Part shown: one piece after another, positions 9,301-19,683 of the stretch | Position numbering within the stretch: the stretch's first letter is position 1 | How the letters are laid out: every line of letters begins with the position of its first letter | Assembly (NCBI GenBank): GCA_030407085.1 | Contig: CM059582.1 | Location: 13,373,501-13,437,500, forward strand | Reading direction: 5' to 3' | DNA from: Trichopria drosophilae | Taxonomy: Eukaryota; Arthropoda; Insecta; Hymenoptera; Diapriidae | DNA length: 64,000 bases | The notes under the pieces: model-generated | Told to the model about the DNA's origin: nothing | The model's database searches: none | Seen by the model: the letters and a program-made list of their open reading frames with translations, nothing else | Translations under genes and position numbers: made by a program

Positions 9301-12300
9301 ATTCTCATGAGTCCATAAAGGACGACATATATAATTAAACATAATCGACTAATCTGTCAAACATAATTACAATGGTAACATGTCTAATCAACATTGTGAA
9401 ATGTTGACATTTGGAATTTAAACATGTAAACTGAATATTTGCAAACTCAACTTTCCACAAATTCAACATTTTGGAAACTCAACATTGGCAATTTCAACAT
9501 TTAACAAATTGAACATTATTTTTAGTTTACTGGATTATAGTGTTTTTTGAAAATCAAGTGTAATAACATTAATCATAAAACAAATTAAATCTTAAAAATG
9601 TGTTAATAATTGTTCAATAATACAAATGAACGATAACAATTTGTACAAAAGGTCAAAGTAGTCTGTGATCATTTTTACTGTTTCTGCCTCAGCCAAGACA
9701 TATTCATTTTTTAATTCTTTGAGCATTTTTATAGCTTCCGCAAAATTTTCGTAAGTACTGTAACATACCTTACATCCATTGATGTATCTAATGCATTTTG
9801 TACAATGGAAATAACATCCAGAAATCGTAGCATTTGGATAAACTTCTGTAACTGCAGTTGTAGGAGTCATTTTTTTTTTTTGATAAGTATTTTTAAAGAC
9901 TTTCTTATATAAAGTTGTAGTTTTATAATTAGGCACAAGCACTTATACAAGTGGAATTTTTTTTTATTCACATGACAATATTGACGCCTCATACGAAAAC
10001 TAGCATGTTTACATTTAAAACAATACAGAAATGTGCTACTTTTCGTAAGAGGTGTCGATATATAGTGTACAACTGATAAAATATGTTCGGTTAGGTTAGG
10101 TTAGGTTATTTATATTATTTGTTGAGTTACAAAAATTTTGAGTTTGGAAATGTTGAATTTGTCAAACGTTGAAATTAAAATGTTGAATTTATATGTTGAG
10201 CTTATTTTGTATTGATTAGACATGTAACCATTGTAATTGGTACAGTTGTAAGGGCTCTCGAGTGTAACCGAAGGTACCTGCCATTTAATTCAAAACTTCT
10301 GCATTTATTTTAATTTTAGAAAGACAGATCTTTGTATGAACATTTATTTTTAAACACTACCCAACAGTAGATATTGAATTCAAAGACATGCACAGTAAGC
10401 TGGTCATGCAACAGGATAATTGTGCAATTTAGTTTAATATGTAAGTTAGTGGTGATATAAATTTGGCGTATTGCGCACAACACCTCGCGAAACGATACCT
10501 TGAACTCTTTGCGATCATAAATATATTCTATTTAAGAATAGTACGAATCGTAGTAATCTTATTTTGAATTCTTTAAAAGTATAGTTCTTAAATTCTAAAA
10601 GCAGAATTGATCCAAAATTACTTAATCGGAGACCATTATGTTAGCAAATATTTTCTTAAAAAACATTTTCTGAAAAGTTGTTTATATTTCTTAAAGATCG
10701 GCAGAAAATTTCCTTGCTTTTCGTCCGTTTTTAGTTTTGCTCAAGGGCCCTTAAATACATTAGCAAACAAAATAATAAACAAAATTAACTTTCTGATGTG
10801 TTTTTATTTTACTTTATTTAAATAGTAGTTTTCTTTTAAAATACTTTAATAAGATAACAAATTTCGGTGATTATCATCATGGTCGTTGATTAAAAGGAGA
10901 CTAAACTTTTACGTTACCACAAATACAAAGTAGATTTTTATTTATTTAATCAACATCAGAACCCTTTTACAAAAATATTAGATACAGATAGTATAAATTT
11001 ATTTTGATTGCGTTTAATAATAGTACACTCTTAGTTAAACTTATGAACTAGTGACTTAACTTTTCTTTGGTAAACATAGTAAGAATCCTCAATTATGTTA
11101 ACGTTCAGATTAACAATTCAATTTGCTAAATTACATAGTCTGGTACATACTACGATTACACAAATCACCATTTTTAAACATACGACAGTTCAACATACAA
11201 CTTTTCAATGTACTAACATTTCAACACAAACATTTCATCACATGATCATTTAAACACAAACATTTCATAACATGATCATTTCAACACGAACCAAAAAATA
11301 CATTTAAATAAAATAATTGAAAATAAGAATTACAGATTATACACGCAAAATAATAGAAAAATATAACCTAACCTAACATATCCTAACCTAACCTGACTTA
11401 AACTAACCTAACCTAACCTAACCTGACTTAAATTAACCCTTTAAGGCCCGACTTTTTTTAAGTGATGCGATTTTCGTCATACTCTGTACTTAAGGGTTTT
11501 TGAGGTCGCTGATTACGAATCTGATGTTAGTTTTTCAAAATTCAAAATGGTGGATCCAATATGGCGGACGACTTTTTTAAAATTTCATCCGATTCACATG
11601 AAATTCGTTACACGGGGGTTTATGTGGTCACTGATTACGAATCTGATGTTAGTTTTTCTCTTTTCAGTTAACCTGATGGTCATTTTCATGAGTCTAGCTC
11701 AATTTTCAAATATTTTTGAGCCTTACTTGAAGTAACTTAACAATTTTTATTTTTTTTGACAACCCTTGGCAAAAGCATTTTTTTTAATATAGTTATAATT
11801 ATAAGATTGTTGTAAATTTATTGCATTATAATTTTTTTAAAACTAACATAAATTTGTGGATCTTTGGCGTTGAAAAATTGATTAATTTTTGACAAAGTTA
11901 TGAATGTTCGAACACAAAAGTGGTTTCAATCGAAACCGCTGGGCCTTAAAGGGTTAACCTAACCTAAACTTATCTAACCTAACTTAATCTATTTTGTTAA
12001 AATGTTTAATATATATATGTTATTAAAAATATAACCTAACCTAACATATCCTAACCTAACCTGCCTTAAACTAACCTAACCTAACCTAACCTAACCTGAC
12101 TTAAACTAACCTAACCTAAACTTATCTAACCTAACTTAATCTATTTTATTGAAATGTTTAATATATTATCTTGAAATGTCATTTGTTGAAAAATTTTATG
12201 ATGAAATGTTGAAATGTTTATGATTTAAAGCAAAGATGGTTTCTGGTGTTATTATCAATGTAAATGTGAATTCAAACATCAAAATTGTACATTACTTAAA

Positions 12301-12678
12301 ATAAATTTCAATTGTTGCCTTAATATTATGTTTATTAATTTAAACAATGTAAGCGTTTTATGCAATGTTAAAATTTTTTCTTCACAGCTGGATAGGCAAT
12401 CCTTTGAATACACAATCAACCAACTGAACAACTACTTCGCAGAAGCTGAACGCGCGAGTTGCTCGACCTACTGCGAAAGCTGTCTCGCGTGCCTAACGGG
12501 CTATTTCATTTATATTTGTTCGGAAACGCATTACGAAAAGTGTCTACGTAAAGTTGCCAAGTTCATTAGCGAACAAAATGACAGGGTCTACAGGCCACGA
12601 GGCCTTTTTTTAACAGATCCAACAACGAGAGGTCTTAGGTTAATAGAAATTGCGGTTCTCGATCGACCTGCGTCGTGA
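6324..12678 (+). CDS. GOLGA7: Golgin subfamily A member 7 (ERF4 family), three coding exons
   Basis: GOLGA7 is the small partner subunit of the Golgi DHHC9-type S-acyltransferase that palmitoylates Ras-like proteins. Joining 6324-6326, 6678-6842 and 12388-12678 gives 152 residues; the human protein is about 137. The core is diagnostic: VFILRDYSEGTTVKFQTQYP, then across the intron a LDRQSFE start, LNNYFAEAE, the Cys-rich CESCLACLTGY block, ETHYEKCL and LLTDP-like GLFLTDPTTRGLR. All junctions are phase 0 with GT-AG introns. The Cys cluster is the likely lipidation region of the family. If the exon 1 ATG is not used, the next in-frame ATG at 6711 gives 140 residues. Intron 2 (6843-12387) is largely transposon sequence. 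Confidence 0.92.
6678..6842 (+). CDS. GOLGA7: GOLGA7 exon 2
   Basis: Encodes a Gly/Arg-rich leader (MSAGRGQGRG from the ATG at 6711) and the family start CQRVFILRDYSEGTT. It ends in SDR at donor GTATGT (6843). The donor and the continuation into exon 3 are well supported; the 5' boundary is less so. Confidence 0.85.
7230..7657 (-). pseudogene. LINE 3' fragment on the minus strand (copy D)
   Basis: The minus strand ends in a (TAAAT)n tail at 7231-7248, next to TTTTGTGTAAAG as in copy C. The minus open frame contains the C-terminal LINE pattern of an Arg-rich stretch followed by NSSIARLRRKWN. It is broken where the CCCAGCAATCG element begins at 7660. Confidence 0.65.
7660..9069. mobile_element. 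TIR element CCCAGCAATCG, array of GAATACA words
   Basis: Begins CCCAGCAATCGAAATTGTAT and ends in the complement (CGATTGCTGGG). Much of 7680-8110 and 8935-9060 consists of degenerate copies of words like TTTGAATACAAATGAATCC, in both orientations. The middle carries unrelated sequence and a tRNA-like stretch. No coding capacity. Confidence 0.7.
8825..8900 (+). repeat. tRNA-like stretch, probable SINE head or tRNA pseudogene
   Basis: GTGGTCGAGTGATTACGG resembles an A box of Ser/Leu type. GGGTTCGATTCTCGG is a good B box about 50 bases later, followed at 8899 by a run of Ts like a Pol III terminator. The acceptor stem does not pair, so it is not a working tRNA gene. Confidence 0.55.
9365..10238. 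mobile_element. TIR element with CTCAACATTT word arrays and MULE remnant
   Basis: 27-bp inverted ends (9365-9391 and 10212-10238) start AATTACAATGG and differ at one base. Subterminal DNA on both sides repeats CTCAACATTT and TTCAACATTT words. The centre holds a piece of Mutator-like transposase on the minus strand, suggesting a MULE-type origin. No clear target duplication was found. Confidence 0.7.
9592..9942 (-). pseudogene. MULE-type transposase fragment
   Basis: The minus frame contains EVYPNATISGCYFHCTK followed by an aromatic/basic stretch. This matches the conserved FPNA-x-x-x-GC-x-FH block near the end of the MULE transposase domain and FLYWCH-associated relatives. About 80 residues look family-like; the N-terminal catalytic part is missing. 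It sits inside the TIR element at 9365-10238. Confidence 0.6.
10239..11351. other. Intronic DNA with ACATTTCAACA words
   Basis: 10239-11170 shows nothing recognisable. 11190-11290 repeats ACATTTCAACA and CATGATCATTT words, mirrored by TGTTGAAATG words at 12160-12225. This suggests a further TIR-like element around the CCTAA tracts, but I could not define its ends. Confidence 0.35.
11352..11432. repeat. Interstitial CCTAA tract, left
   Basis: Imperfect repeats of CCTAA and CCTAACCTAAC, with a longer unit of about 75 bp that recurs at 12026-12090. CCTAA/TTAGG is the telomere word of many insects, but here it is short, degenerate and intronic. Confidence 0.7.
11437..11953. mobile_element. piggyBac-like MITE, CCCTTTAAGGCCC ends
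   Basis: TTAA (11433-11436) precedes CCCTTTAAGGCCC, and GGGCCTTAAAGGG precedes TTAA (11954-11957). TTAA duplication with CCC ends is the piggyBac signature. The interior has two copies, about 122 bp apart, of a dispersed unit with CGCTGATTACGAATCTGATG. It interrupts a CCTAA tract. No transposase. Confidence 0.85.
11955..12140. repeat. Interstitial CCTAA tract, right
   Basis: Continuation of the left tract after the piggyBac-like insertion, with the same mix of CCTAA and CTGACTTAAA words. Confidence 0.7.
12388..12678 (+). CDS. GOLGA7: GOLGA7 exon 3 with stop
   Basis: The acceptor TTCTTCACAG ends at 12387. The 96 codons hold most of the ERF4 domain, including the Cys cluster and the ETHYEKCLRKV helix, and end in a short RPAS tail before TGA. 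Confidence 0.93.
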   Translation: MDRQSFEYTINQLNNYFAEAERASCSTYCESCLACLTGYFIYICSETHYEKCLRKVAKFISEQNDRVYRPRGLFLTDPTTRGLRLIEIAVLDRPAS

Positions 12679-14236
12679 CCGCTTGTCAGCCGATCTAAAT
12701 TCACAGAATTCTTTATGTGACCCAAAGAGACCTACCAAGTCGACAGAACCACACATCCTCACATAGCTTGCATACTGACATTAACTCTCGCTGGCATCGA
12801 ATCGTTCGATTTTCAATAGGTGATAAACGACACCCGACCATGATTTGACATGTCGATTCCGAGGTGTTGATATCCTCGACAAAAAGATCGACTAATCTTC
12901 CAGTTTCAACGAGTTAGGTTTTTTATCTTGCATTCTGATAAATCCAACTTTTGTATGATCTTTAATTGAATCTATGAGAAATACTACGTGATTCAAGAAT
13001 TTTCCGCTATAATTAGTAATCATGAACAATTTCACTTTTATACTGATGAATTATCGTCATTTAATCATTTGCTTTTATGACATGTACCTTCCACATCGTA
13101 TCTTCCTTATCGTGCATAACACAATGCAGAAATCATTTAATGTGTCTTTCAAACGGATCGGAGAATTAAAGAGCGAGTAATGTGTGGCAGACAAACGGAA
13201 TATCTGATCGAAATTGGTGCATACGCCTAGAGGTCACGGATCTAAGGATCGGCTAAGATATTAAAGAAAATCAATATATTGAAGAACGTTATGCTGATGG
13301 AAGCATAAACCGGAATCAGGGATGAATCAGTGAGCTGCAATTTTTTTATTGCCTGGATCAAGGCGCAATCAGACAAGTTTTTCGAACTCTAGTTTTATTT
13401 AATATTTCAATACGTACATACAAAACTCTCGTAACATATTGTATGCTACATATATACATAACTTATAAATTTGTATTATATTATTACGTTAATTGCAATT
13501 AATATTTTTAATTTCATGTAATGTCATGAAACTATTCTCATATCTTGGCTTCGCATGTACATTGCTAGCTGTAATTTAAATTACAATTACGAATCACTAT
13601 CTTCGACAGATATAACGAAACTCTGAGAAAGTTTAAAGGAGAGTATCAAAACTTATTCGACATAAACGAATAGACTAAGCAAGTGCAAATGATCCCAATC
13701 TTTTTTATTATTTCATTTTGTAGTGTTTTCTCGACATCGAGTCACTTGTAACTTGGTGAAGGATACAAAATGTTACCCTCCCTTGTCCCCGATCTTAATG
13801 AAAAGGGTACTTTATGCAGTAATAGACGTACCACAGAAAAGAGACTGAAAACGGATAGAAAATCGTATGTCACTGCCTCGATGTACTGAGCGTACGCTGA
13901 CTGAAGATAGCAAGAAATTTGGGAAGGCGATCTGAATTATTGATCTCGAAAGTATGTGCAATTATTCATGTTTTCAGAAAAGTATATGAATAAATTCACA
14001 CGCAGCCGCCTTCGTTATCCGATGACCGATGGCAATTGCAGTCGATTGTATATACAAAATGCAAGGACCACGGCGCTACGTGATTGTTGGTGCATGAATT
14101 TCATAGGGATTCAGGAACGAAATTGTTATACTTAATTTACCAGTAGGACCAAATAAAGGAGGATTAATTACCATAAGCGAATATCATCATTCGAGTGTAA
14201 TTTATAAGTGTTTTATTAATAAAATCAGTGGAAATC
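12679..14236 (+). other. GOLGA7: Inferred GOLGA7 3' UTR
   Basis: Follows the stop codon and is free of recognisable repeats, unlike its surroundings. Candidate AATAAA signals occur near 14151 and 14217. The extent is inference. Confidence 0.45.
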
Positions 14237-14458
14237 TAATTTATCTGTAGCGTTTCATTAAATTATGCCCTGTTTTTTATTTTAATAGAAATTCTGTGTG
14301 TTGACAATTTTGTCTAAGACATTCAGTATCTACTATTTAATATCCTCATAGCCTGGTATCGTCACAATGGATGGTAAGAAATGATCTTGAATGGTGCAGT
14401 TGATAAACACAACAATGGTATTGGTAACTTCATAATTTATTATATATTACGTTATTAA

Positions 14459-15208
14459 CCACTTCAGTGGTAGCTATTTAAAAAAAAAAAGTGCCAGAAG
14501 TGGTACAGCCCTGTACTTAAGATATCGAAAAACGGTGAAACACGGGTTCCACTTTTTCCTGAAATATATCATTTAACATTTAATTAATCATTTAAAAAAT
14601 CAAGTAATATTTCACATTTATGTCGGCCGTCTTGGATGTACCATTTTGAATTTACAAAATCTGACTTCAAATTCGTAATCAGCGACCCAAAAAATTCCCG
14701 AGTACCAACTTTCATCAAAATCAAGTAAATTTTTTACATTTATGTTGGCCATCTTGGAACCGACATTTTGAATTTTCAAAATCTGATTTCAGATTTATAA
14801 TCAGCGGCCCCGAAAACCCCCGAGAACCCAGTTTCATAAAGTTTGGGTAATTTTTCGCATTTCAGTCGGCCATCTTGGATCCGCCATTTTGAATTTTCAA
14901 AATCTAACTTCAGATTCGTAATCAGCGACCCCGAAAACCCCCGAGTAACAATTTTCAGCTGTTTTCCGTATAAAGAAAAATGTGCGCCGCACATTTTAAT
15001 AAATTTAGCAAATTTACAGCCGCCATTTTGAATTTTCCCATTTCGACGACAGATTCGAATTCAGCGACCCAAAATCTCTTAGTATACAAAGTTTCATGCA
15101 AATTCATTAAGAATTGTAAAAGTTATTGCAAAATGTACACATATGATCCATTACCACGTTTGTCAATAATTTTTTTTGTACATATATGATCCATTACCAT
15201 TGATGTGG
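14459..15208. mobile_element. piggyBac-like element, CCACTTCAGTGGTA ends
   Basis: TTAA at 14455-14458 and 15209-15212 bounds ends CCACTTCAGTGGTA and TACCATTGATGTGG, which pair with two mismatches. Inside is a four-unit array of the CGTAATCAGCGACC repeat. No transposase, so non-autonomous. Confidence 0.75.
14640..15090 (+). repeat. Tandem array of a 117-139 bp unit (CGTAATCAGCGACC)
   Basis: Four units carry the motif series GGCCATCTTGGATCCGCCAT, a TTTTGAATTTTCAAAATCTG stretch, CGTAATCAGCGACC and AAAACCCCCGAG. CGACC cores lie near 14671, 14794, 14911 and 15050. The same unit occurs inverted at 11490-11650 and degenerately at 16770-16870, 24040-24100, 33990 and 46100-46740. Confidence 0.8.
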
Positions 15209-15279
15209 TTAAATTTGTTACATTTGTGTAATTTGTCATATTATCATGTCTAACTATTATAATATAGGAAAATTATATA

Positions 15280-15529
15280 CAGTAAGACCTCTCTTATTCG
15301 AACCTCTCTTATTCTAATTCCCTTTCTTATTCTAATTGTCCAGCCTCTCTTATTCTAATCGTTCCCCCACAAGTCTTCTCCCACTATCACACGAAAAGTG
15401 AACGAAAAATATTGTCCACGAATCACAAGCTTGCAAGCAAAGTAAGTGGTGGTAAGGGGAAAATTAGAATAAGAGAAGTCGGCGCCATCTTGAAAAACTT
15501 TACTAATTAGAATAAGAGAGGTCGTACTG
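15280..15529. mobile_element. pogo-like MITE, CAGTAAGACC family
   Basis: Ends CAGTAAGACCTCTCTTATTC and its near-complement AAGAGAGGTCGTACTG. TA lies at both sides (15278-15279, 15530-15531). It has the same TTATTCTAAT subterminal words as the CAGTAGTCC family, which starts immediately after the shared TA. Confidence 0.8.
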
Positions 15530-15531
15530 TA

Positions 15532-15800
15532 CAGTAGTCCTTCCCTTATTCTAATTTGTCCAGTCAGGCAAGATGGCGGACTTCTTCCCTTATTCTAATT
15601 TTCTCCTCTCCCCCACTACTAAGATTTACTATCTCACTATTGTCTCTTTTTCCTTTGTTGCGCATGCGTCGTTATTTTTATTTAGAAAATCCAGACGTCA
15701 ACACACGTCAGTGGGGAGAACGCGCGAGGAGAAATATTAGAATAGGAGAAGAGAAAAAATTAGAATAAGGGAAGACATTAGAATAAGGGAAGTACTACTG
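15532..15800. mobile_element. pogo-like MITE, CAGTAGTCC family, intact copy
   Basis: 269 bp from CAGTAGTCCTTCCC to AGTACTACTG with TA on each side. It contains CGCATGCG and CACACGTCAGTGG in the centre and serves as reference for the broken copies at 4465, 4847 and 15921. Confidence 0.85.
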
Positions 15801-15814
15801 TAGTATGTGGCAAC

Positions 15815-16768
15815 TAAATCTTATAGAACTCTCGGATTCTTGATCAGAACTACCAAGAACTTTCATAATATTCATACGATCATATATCTTTATCGCACAT
15901 TAATTCTGCCTCATTTATTACAGTAGTCCTTCCCTTATTCTAATTTTTTCTCTTTTCCTATTCTAATATTTCCCCTCACGCGTTATCTCCACTGACGTGT
16001 GTTGACGTGTGGATTTTCTAAATAAAAATAACGGCGCATGCGTAACAAAGGAAAAAGAGACTGCAAATCTTGGTAGTGGGGGAGAGGAGAAAATTAGAAT
16101 AAGGGAAGAAGGCAGCCATCTTGCCTGATTGGACAAATTAAAATAAGGGAAGGACTACTGCATGTTGCTCGTCTATATGGACACTTTTTCTGATTTCTGA
16201 TCTTGAATCGATACAACATAAGTTTGTGAGATATTTATCTGAAAAGGCTGGGAATCTGATGCATCCATTTGACCATGTTTACGCTGACAGATCAAAGTCT
16301 TTTGATCTTCAATCGGTAAAGTCCCTACATTCATACTACGATATTTTATTAGCTTATAAAATTCTTAAAGGGTTGATTCATAGTGAAGAAGTTATGGTTT
16401 TATTTATACAGCGGTCAATCTTGCACCAGCTTGTACTATTCGATTCATCAAAGAATCCGCTAATCGCACAAATTGCGGGTTTAATTCTACGGTACCAAGT
16501 CTAAAGCGGGCGTGGAATTTATTACCGCAATTGATTACTTCGGAGAGACTGACAAATTTTAAATCCAATGCACTCAAGCTCACTAAAACTTTTTCTTAAT
16601 CAATTAAGATATTCGTTATTACACTTTAAGTTTATATTATTATTTTTAGTTTATATCATTTATTGTTACTCAAATTGTATAGCGCCTCATTATGTTTTTG
16701 TTATATTTTGTGTAAAGGCGCTTCTAGTGCCGTTGATTCTAATAAATAAATAAATAAATAAATAAATA
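15815..16768 (+). pseudogene. LINE reverse transcriptase 3' fragment (copy C), split by a MITE
   Basis: 15822-15920 encodes RTLGFLIRTTKNF and a LYRTLILPHLL block. 16161 onward continues with SSIWT, KFVRYLSEKAG and the PFDHVYADRS segment. This is the order seen in copies A and B. The CAGTAGTCC MITE at 15921-16160 lies between the halves. The 3' end has GGCGC-TTCTA-GTGCC (a five-pair stem) and a (TAAA)n tail at 16741-16768. It is truncated and interrupted, hence inactive. Confidence 0.85.
15921..16160. mobile_element. CAGTAGTCC MITE inserted in LINE copy C
   Basis: Starts CAGTAGTCCTTCCC after TA and ends GGACTACTG before CA. Removing the element and one dinucleotide restores the LINE reading frame exactly, so the right CA is probably a mutated TA duplicate. 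Confidence 0.85.
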
Positions 16769-17659
16769 GCGCATAGGATTTTTGAGGGTGCTGAATATGA
16801 ATCCGCTATTGAGTGATTAAAATTCAAAGAAACAGAGTGAATATGGCGGAAAGAGTGTTTCAAATATCAGTAAAAATTTTAATTATTTTCTGAATATGGG
16901 GATTTTATAATTTACTGGTTTTTAATTCATCGGTTTAAAAAAATAAAAATGACTGATAAAATTAAAACTTACTCACTGAAAGTACGTAAACGACTTGCGT
17001 CATTTGATTTTATGTAACGTTTCAGGAATTTTGTTTGTATTTCTTTGAAACTGTTTGTCAAAAATGTGATATCTCACAATCCTCCCTCTCAAGATCGCGA
17101 ACATACTTTATTTTAATAGTACAAAGTTTTACAATTTACGCTTAGATTTAGATAATACGTTTGGTATGAAACGTTTAGTTTTAGAAGTCTTTTCAGTTTT
17201 AATTGTTGGCTCTCGATTAAGGTAAGTAGTCTGGTGTCATGGGACGAAAAAATCGATTTTTATTCTGTTACATATTTCGAAAGTATTGTGTCTTAAGAAT
17301 ACACTGTGAAAAAATCACAACGAAATTCGAAAAATTGACAAAGTTACAGCACATATGGGAATTATTCTAGAACTTTTAAACTTTATGTTGTCGCTCATTA
17401 TGATACCTTAAAAATGTTAAATACTACTTTGCAACACCACAGATCAACACATTTTTGTTCATTTTACATGTAATAAGTATTTATTACTTATTAGAGATAT
17501 GTAGAAAACAATGAGAGTAAATAAAAGTAGTGAATTTGCCTGTTTTTGGTGCGTAACACTCTACATTTTTTCAGTTTTAACACTGAAACTTTTTTAACAT
17601 TTTTTTATGGTTTGTAGTTTTTTGTGGAAGTATTTGGGAATGTAAACAAAGGAAAAATC
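16769..17659. other. Intergenic DNA, little recognised
   Basis: 16770-16870 holds one degenerate unit of the CAGCGACC-type dispersed repeat (GGTGCTGAATATGAATCCGC). A lone CACTGTGAAAAAATCACA terminus-like stretch lies near 17307. No gene seen. Confidence 0.35.
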
Positions 17660-18593
17660 CCCAGTAAACGAAAAGGGATTAAAGGCTTTTACCTTTTATT
17701 CTTTTATTGAACATTCGGAATTGGCAATTTTCCAATTCCTTTATAGGAATTGACGCGTGAATTCGGTGAATTCCGTTGAATTCTGATACGCAACTGCACT
17801 GAGAGAAGTTTAGGGTAGCAGGTACCCTAAGCTAGGAGACGGGCGGTCCGAAAAATAAAAACTGCGATTAAACCGCGATTAAAAATTGTGGGCGTTAAAT
17901 TAAAATTTCTTTTCTTTAGCACCATCTTTGTTTTAGCTTTAAGAAAGTGTATATACAACTTCTGCACGGTTAAAGTTGTAACATGGGCTGGTAAACTTGT
18001 TTTCGACATCTGCAATGTTTCAGCTAGACACACATGCAACCATAAAACACACGTTCTATTTACACCAGCAGCCCATGTTGGACTTTCCCACATAGAAAAA
18101 CGAGAAGTTTATGATACTAGTACCGATTAAGACGGACTAGACCAAGCGACAAAGAACCCTTGGCGTCATAGCTATCGTTTAAAACTTAAAATAAACTTCT
18201 CGAAGATCAAAGAAAGAAAACGAACGTCTATTGTCAATAAGATTAAACAGGAAACGTGGGACAGCTGATTATTAAGTATGACGTAATTCTCACGACAAAA
18301 TTTCGAAAACAACATAGAAGGAATTATATGTGTTAACACAATAATTCCATATTTTTCTTAATTATAAGTAGCGATAACTTTCGTTATATGTGATTCTATA
18401 TTATTCATTTTTCTATTCCTTGCAGTAACGAACATATTAAATAATACTTCATTTTACTGGTCTTATTACAAACGCAGCTACGCCCTATTATTGCCATTAT
18501 TGTTAATATAATATATGCGCCGCGTTAATTCGTATGAAACCATAATTAGGATTCTTAATTCAACTAATTATAAAAATAATATTATCCTGTTAT

Positions 18594-18601
<8 letters not shown>

Positions 18602-18625
<24 letters not shown>

Positions 18626-18628
18626 TAC
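18602..18628. repeat. (TA)n microsatellite
   Basis: Uninterrupted TA dinucleotides after a short ACACAC run. Confidence 0.9.
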
Positions 18629-19113
18629 TATAATACTTGCGAGCGTTGCGCTGCGTTAATTCAAATAGAATTATAATTAGAATTATTAATAATATTACTT
18701 TCTTATTTTTACATATAATAATATTTGCGACCAGTGCGTCTACAATTATCATTTATTACAGATGTAGTTATTAATAACAAATCGGAGATCGTTAGGTGGG
18801 AGGAATGACAGAGCTATCTTTCCTTTCATTTTCCTAGGGCATTAGGTCCGCCCATTTTCTTCCCATTTATCCAATCTAAGACACAGTTCTTCCACCTCCG
18901 CCAATGCAAAACCTTAAAATGTAAAGAAGGGGAAAACTCGAACTCGCAACCGAGTCGACGAGTTTGAGCCCTGGAAAAGAAAAGCCAGTTCTTCTTTACT
19001 CGTCTCTTCTCTATTTTCAACTAAAAAATTCTAAAATTCGGTAAGACAAATTTTATATTTCATTTTTCAAAGAGAACTGCCTTTCTTCTTTTCCTCTTCC
19101 AAACCTTATTTTA

Positions 19114-19468
19114 CTTTCCAACGATCTCTGACCGTGGATGCCGGACAATATCCGAGGTACCACTAGGAGACCGTTTTCCTCTTTAAATCCTTTACAACTT
19201 TTCTTTCCAACGATCTCTGACCGTGGATGCCGGACAATATCCGAGGTACCACTAGGAGATCGTTTTCCTCTTTAAATCCTTTACCACTTTTCTTTCCAAC
19301 GATCTCTGACCGTGGATGCCGGACAATATCCGAGGCACCACTAGGAGATCGTTTTCCTCTTTAAATCCTTACAACTCTTCTTTCCAACGATCTCTGACCG
19401 TGGATGCCGGATAATGTCCGAGGTACCACTAAGAGGTCGTCTCCAATATTAATGCCTTCCAACTTTTC
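19114..19468. repeat. Minisatellite, four units of 88-89 bp, each a potential hairpin
   Basis: Units start CTTTCCAACGATCTCTGACC at 19114, 19203, 19292 and 19380. Each has nested complementary pairs: AACGATCTC with GAGATCGTT, GTGG with CCAC, and CGGA with TCCG around CAATA. Units 1 and 4 carry mismatches in the outer arm. Confidence 0.85.
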
Positions 19469-19683
19469 TCCATTTCTTAAGTCGTCCTCCCAACGAACTC
19501 ATAATCAACTGAAATTATAATTGTTATCATAAAAATAAATATATTGTTGTTTGAATAGAAATAATTTTCCAATTGTTTTATTCCACAATTTTTCCCTAAC
19601 CCGGTCGTCCCAAGGTAAGAGGGACGGATTCAATTTTTAATCATTCGTTGTTTTCCTCACAACGTAGTCCTTTTTCGCTGGAC

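Noticed and set aside
11352..12140. Telomere or subtelomere
   Set aside because: CCTAA runs are short, degenerate and lie inside the GOLGA7 intron with unique genes on both sides.
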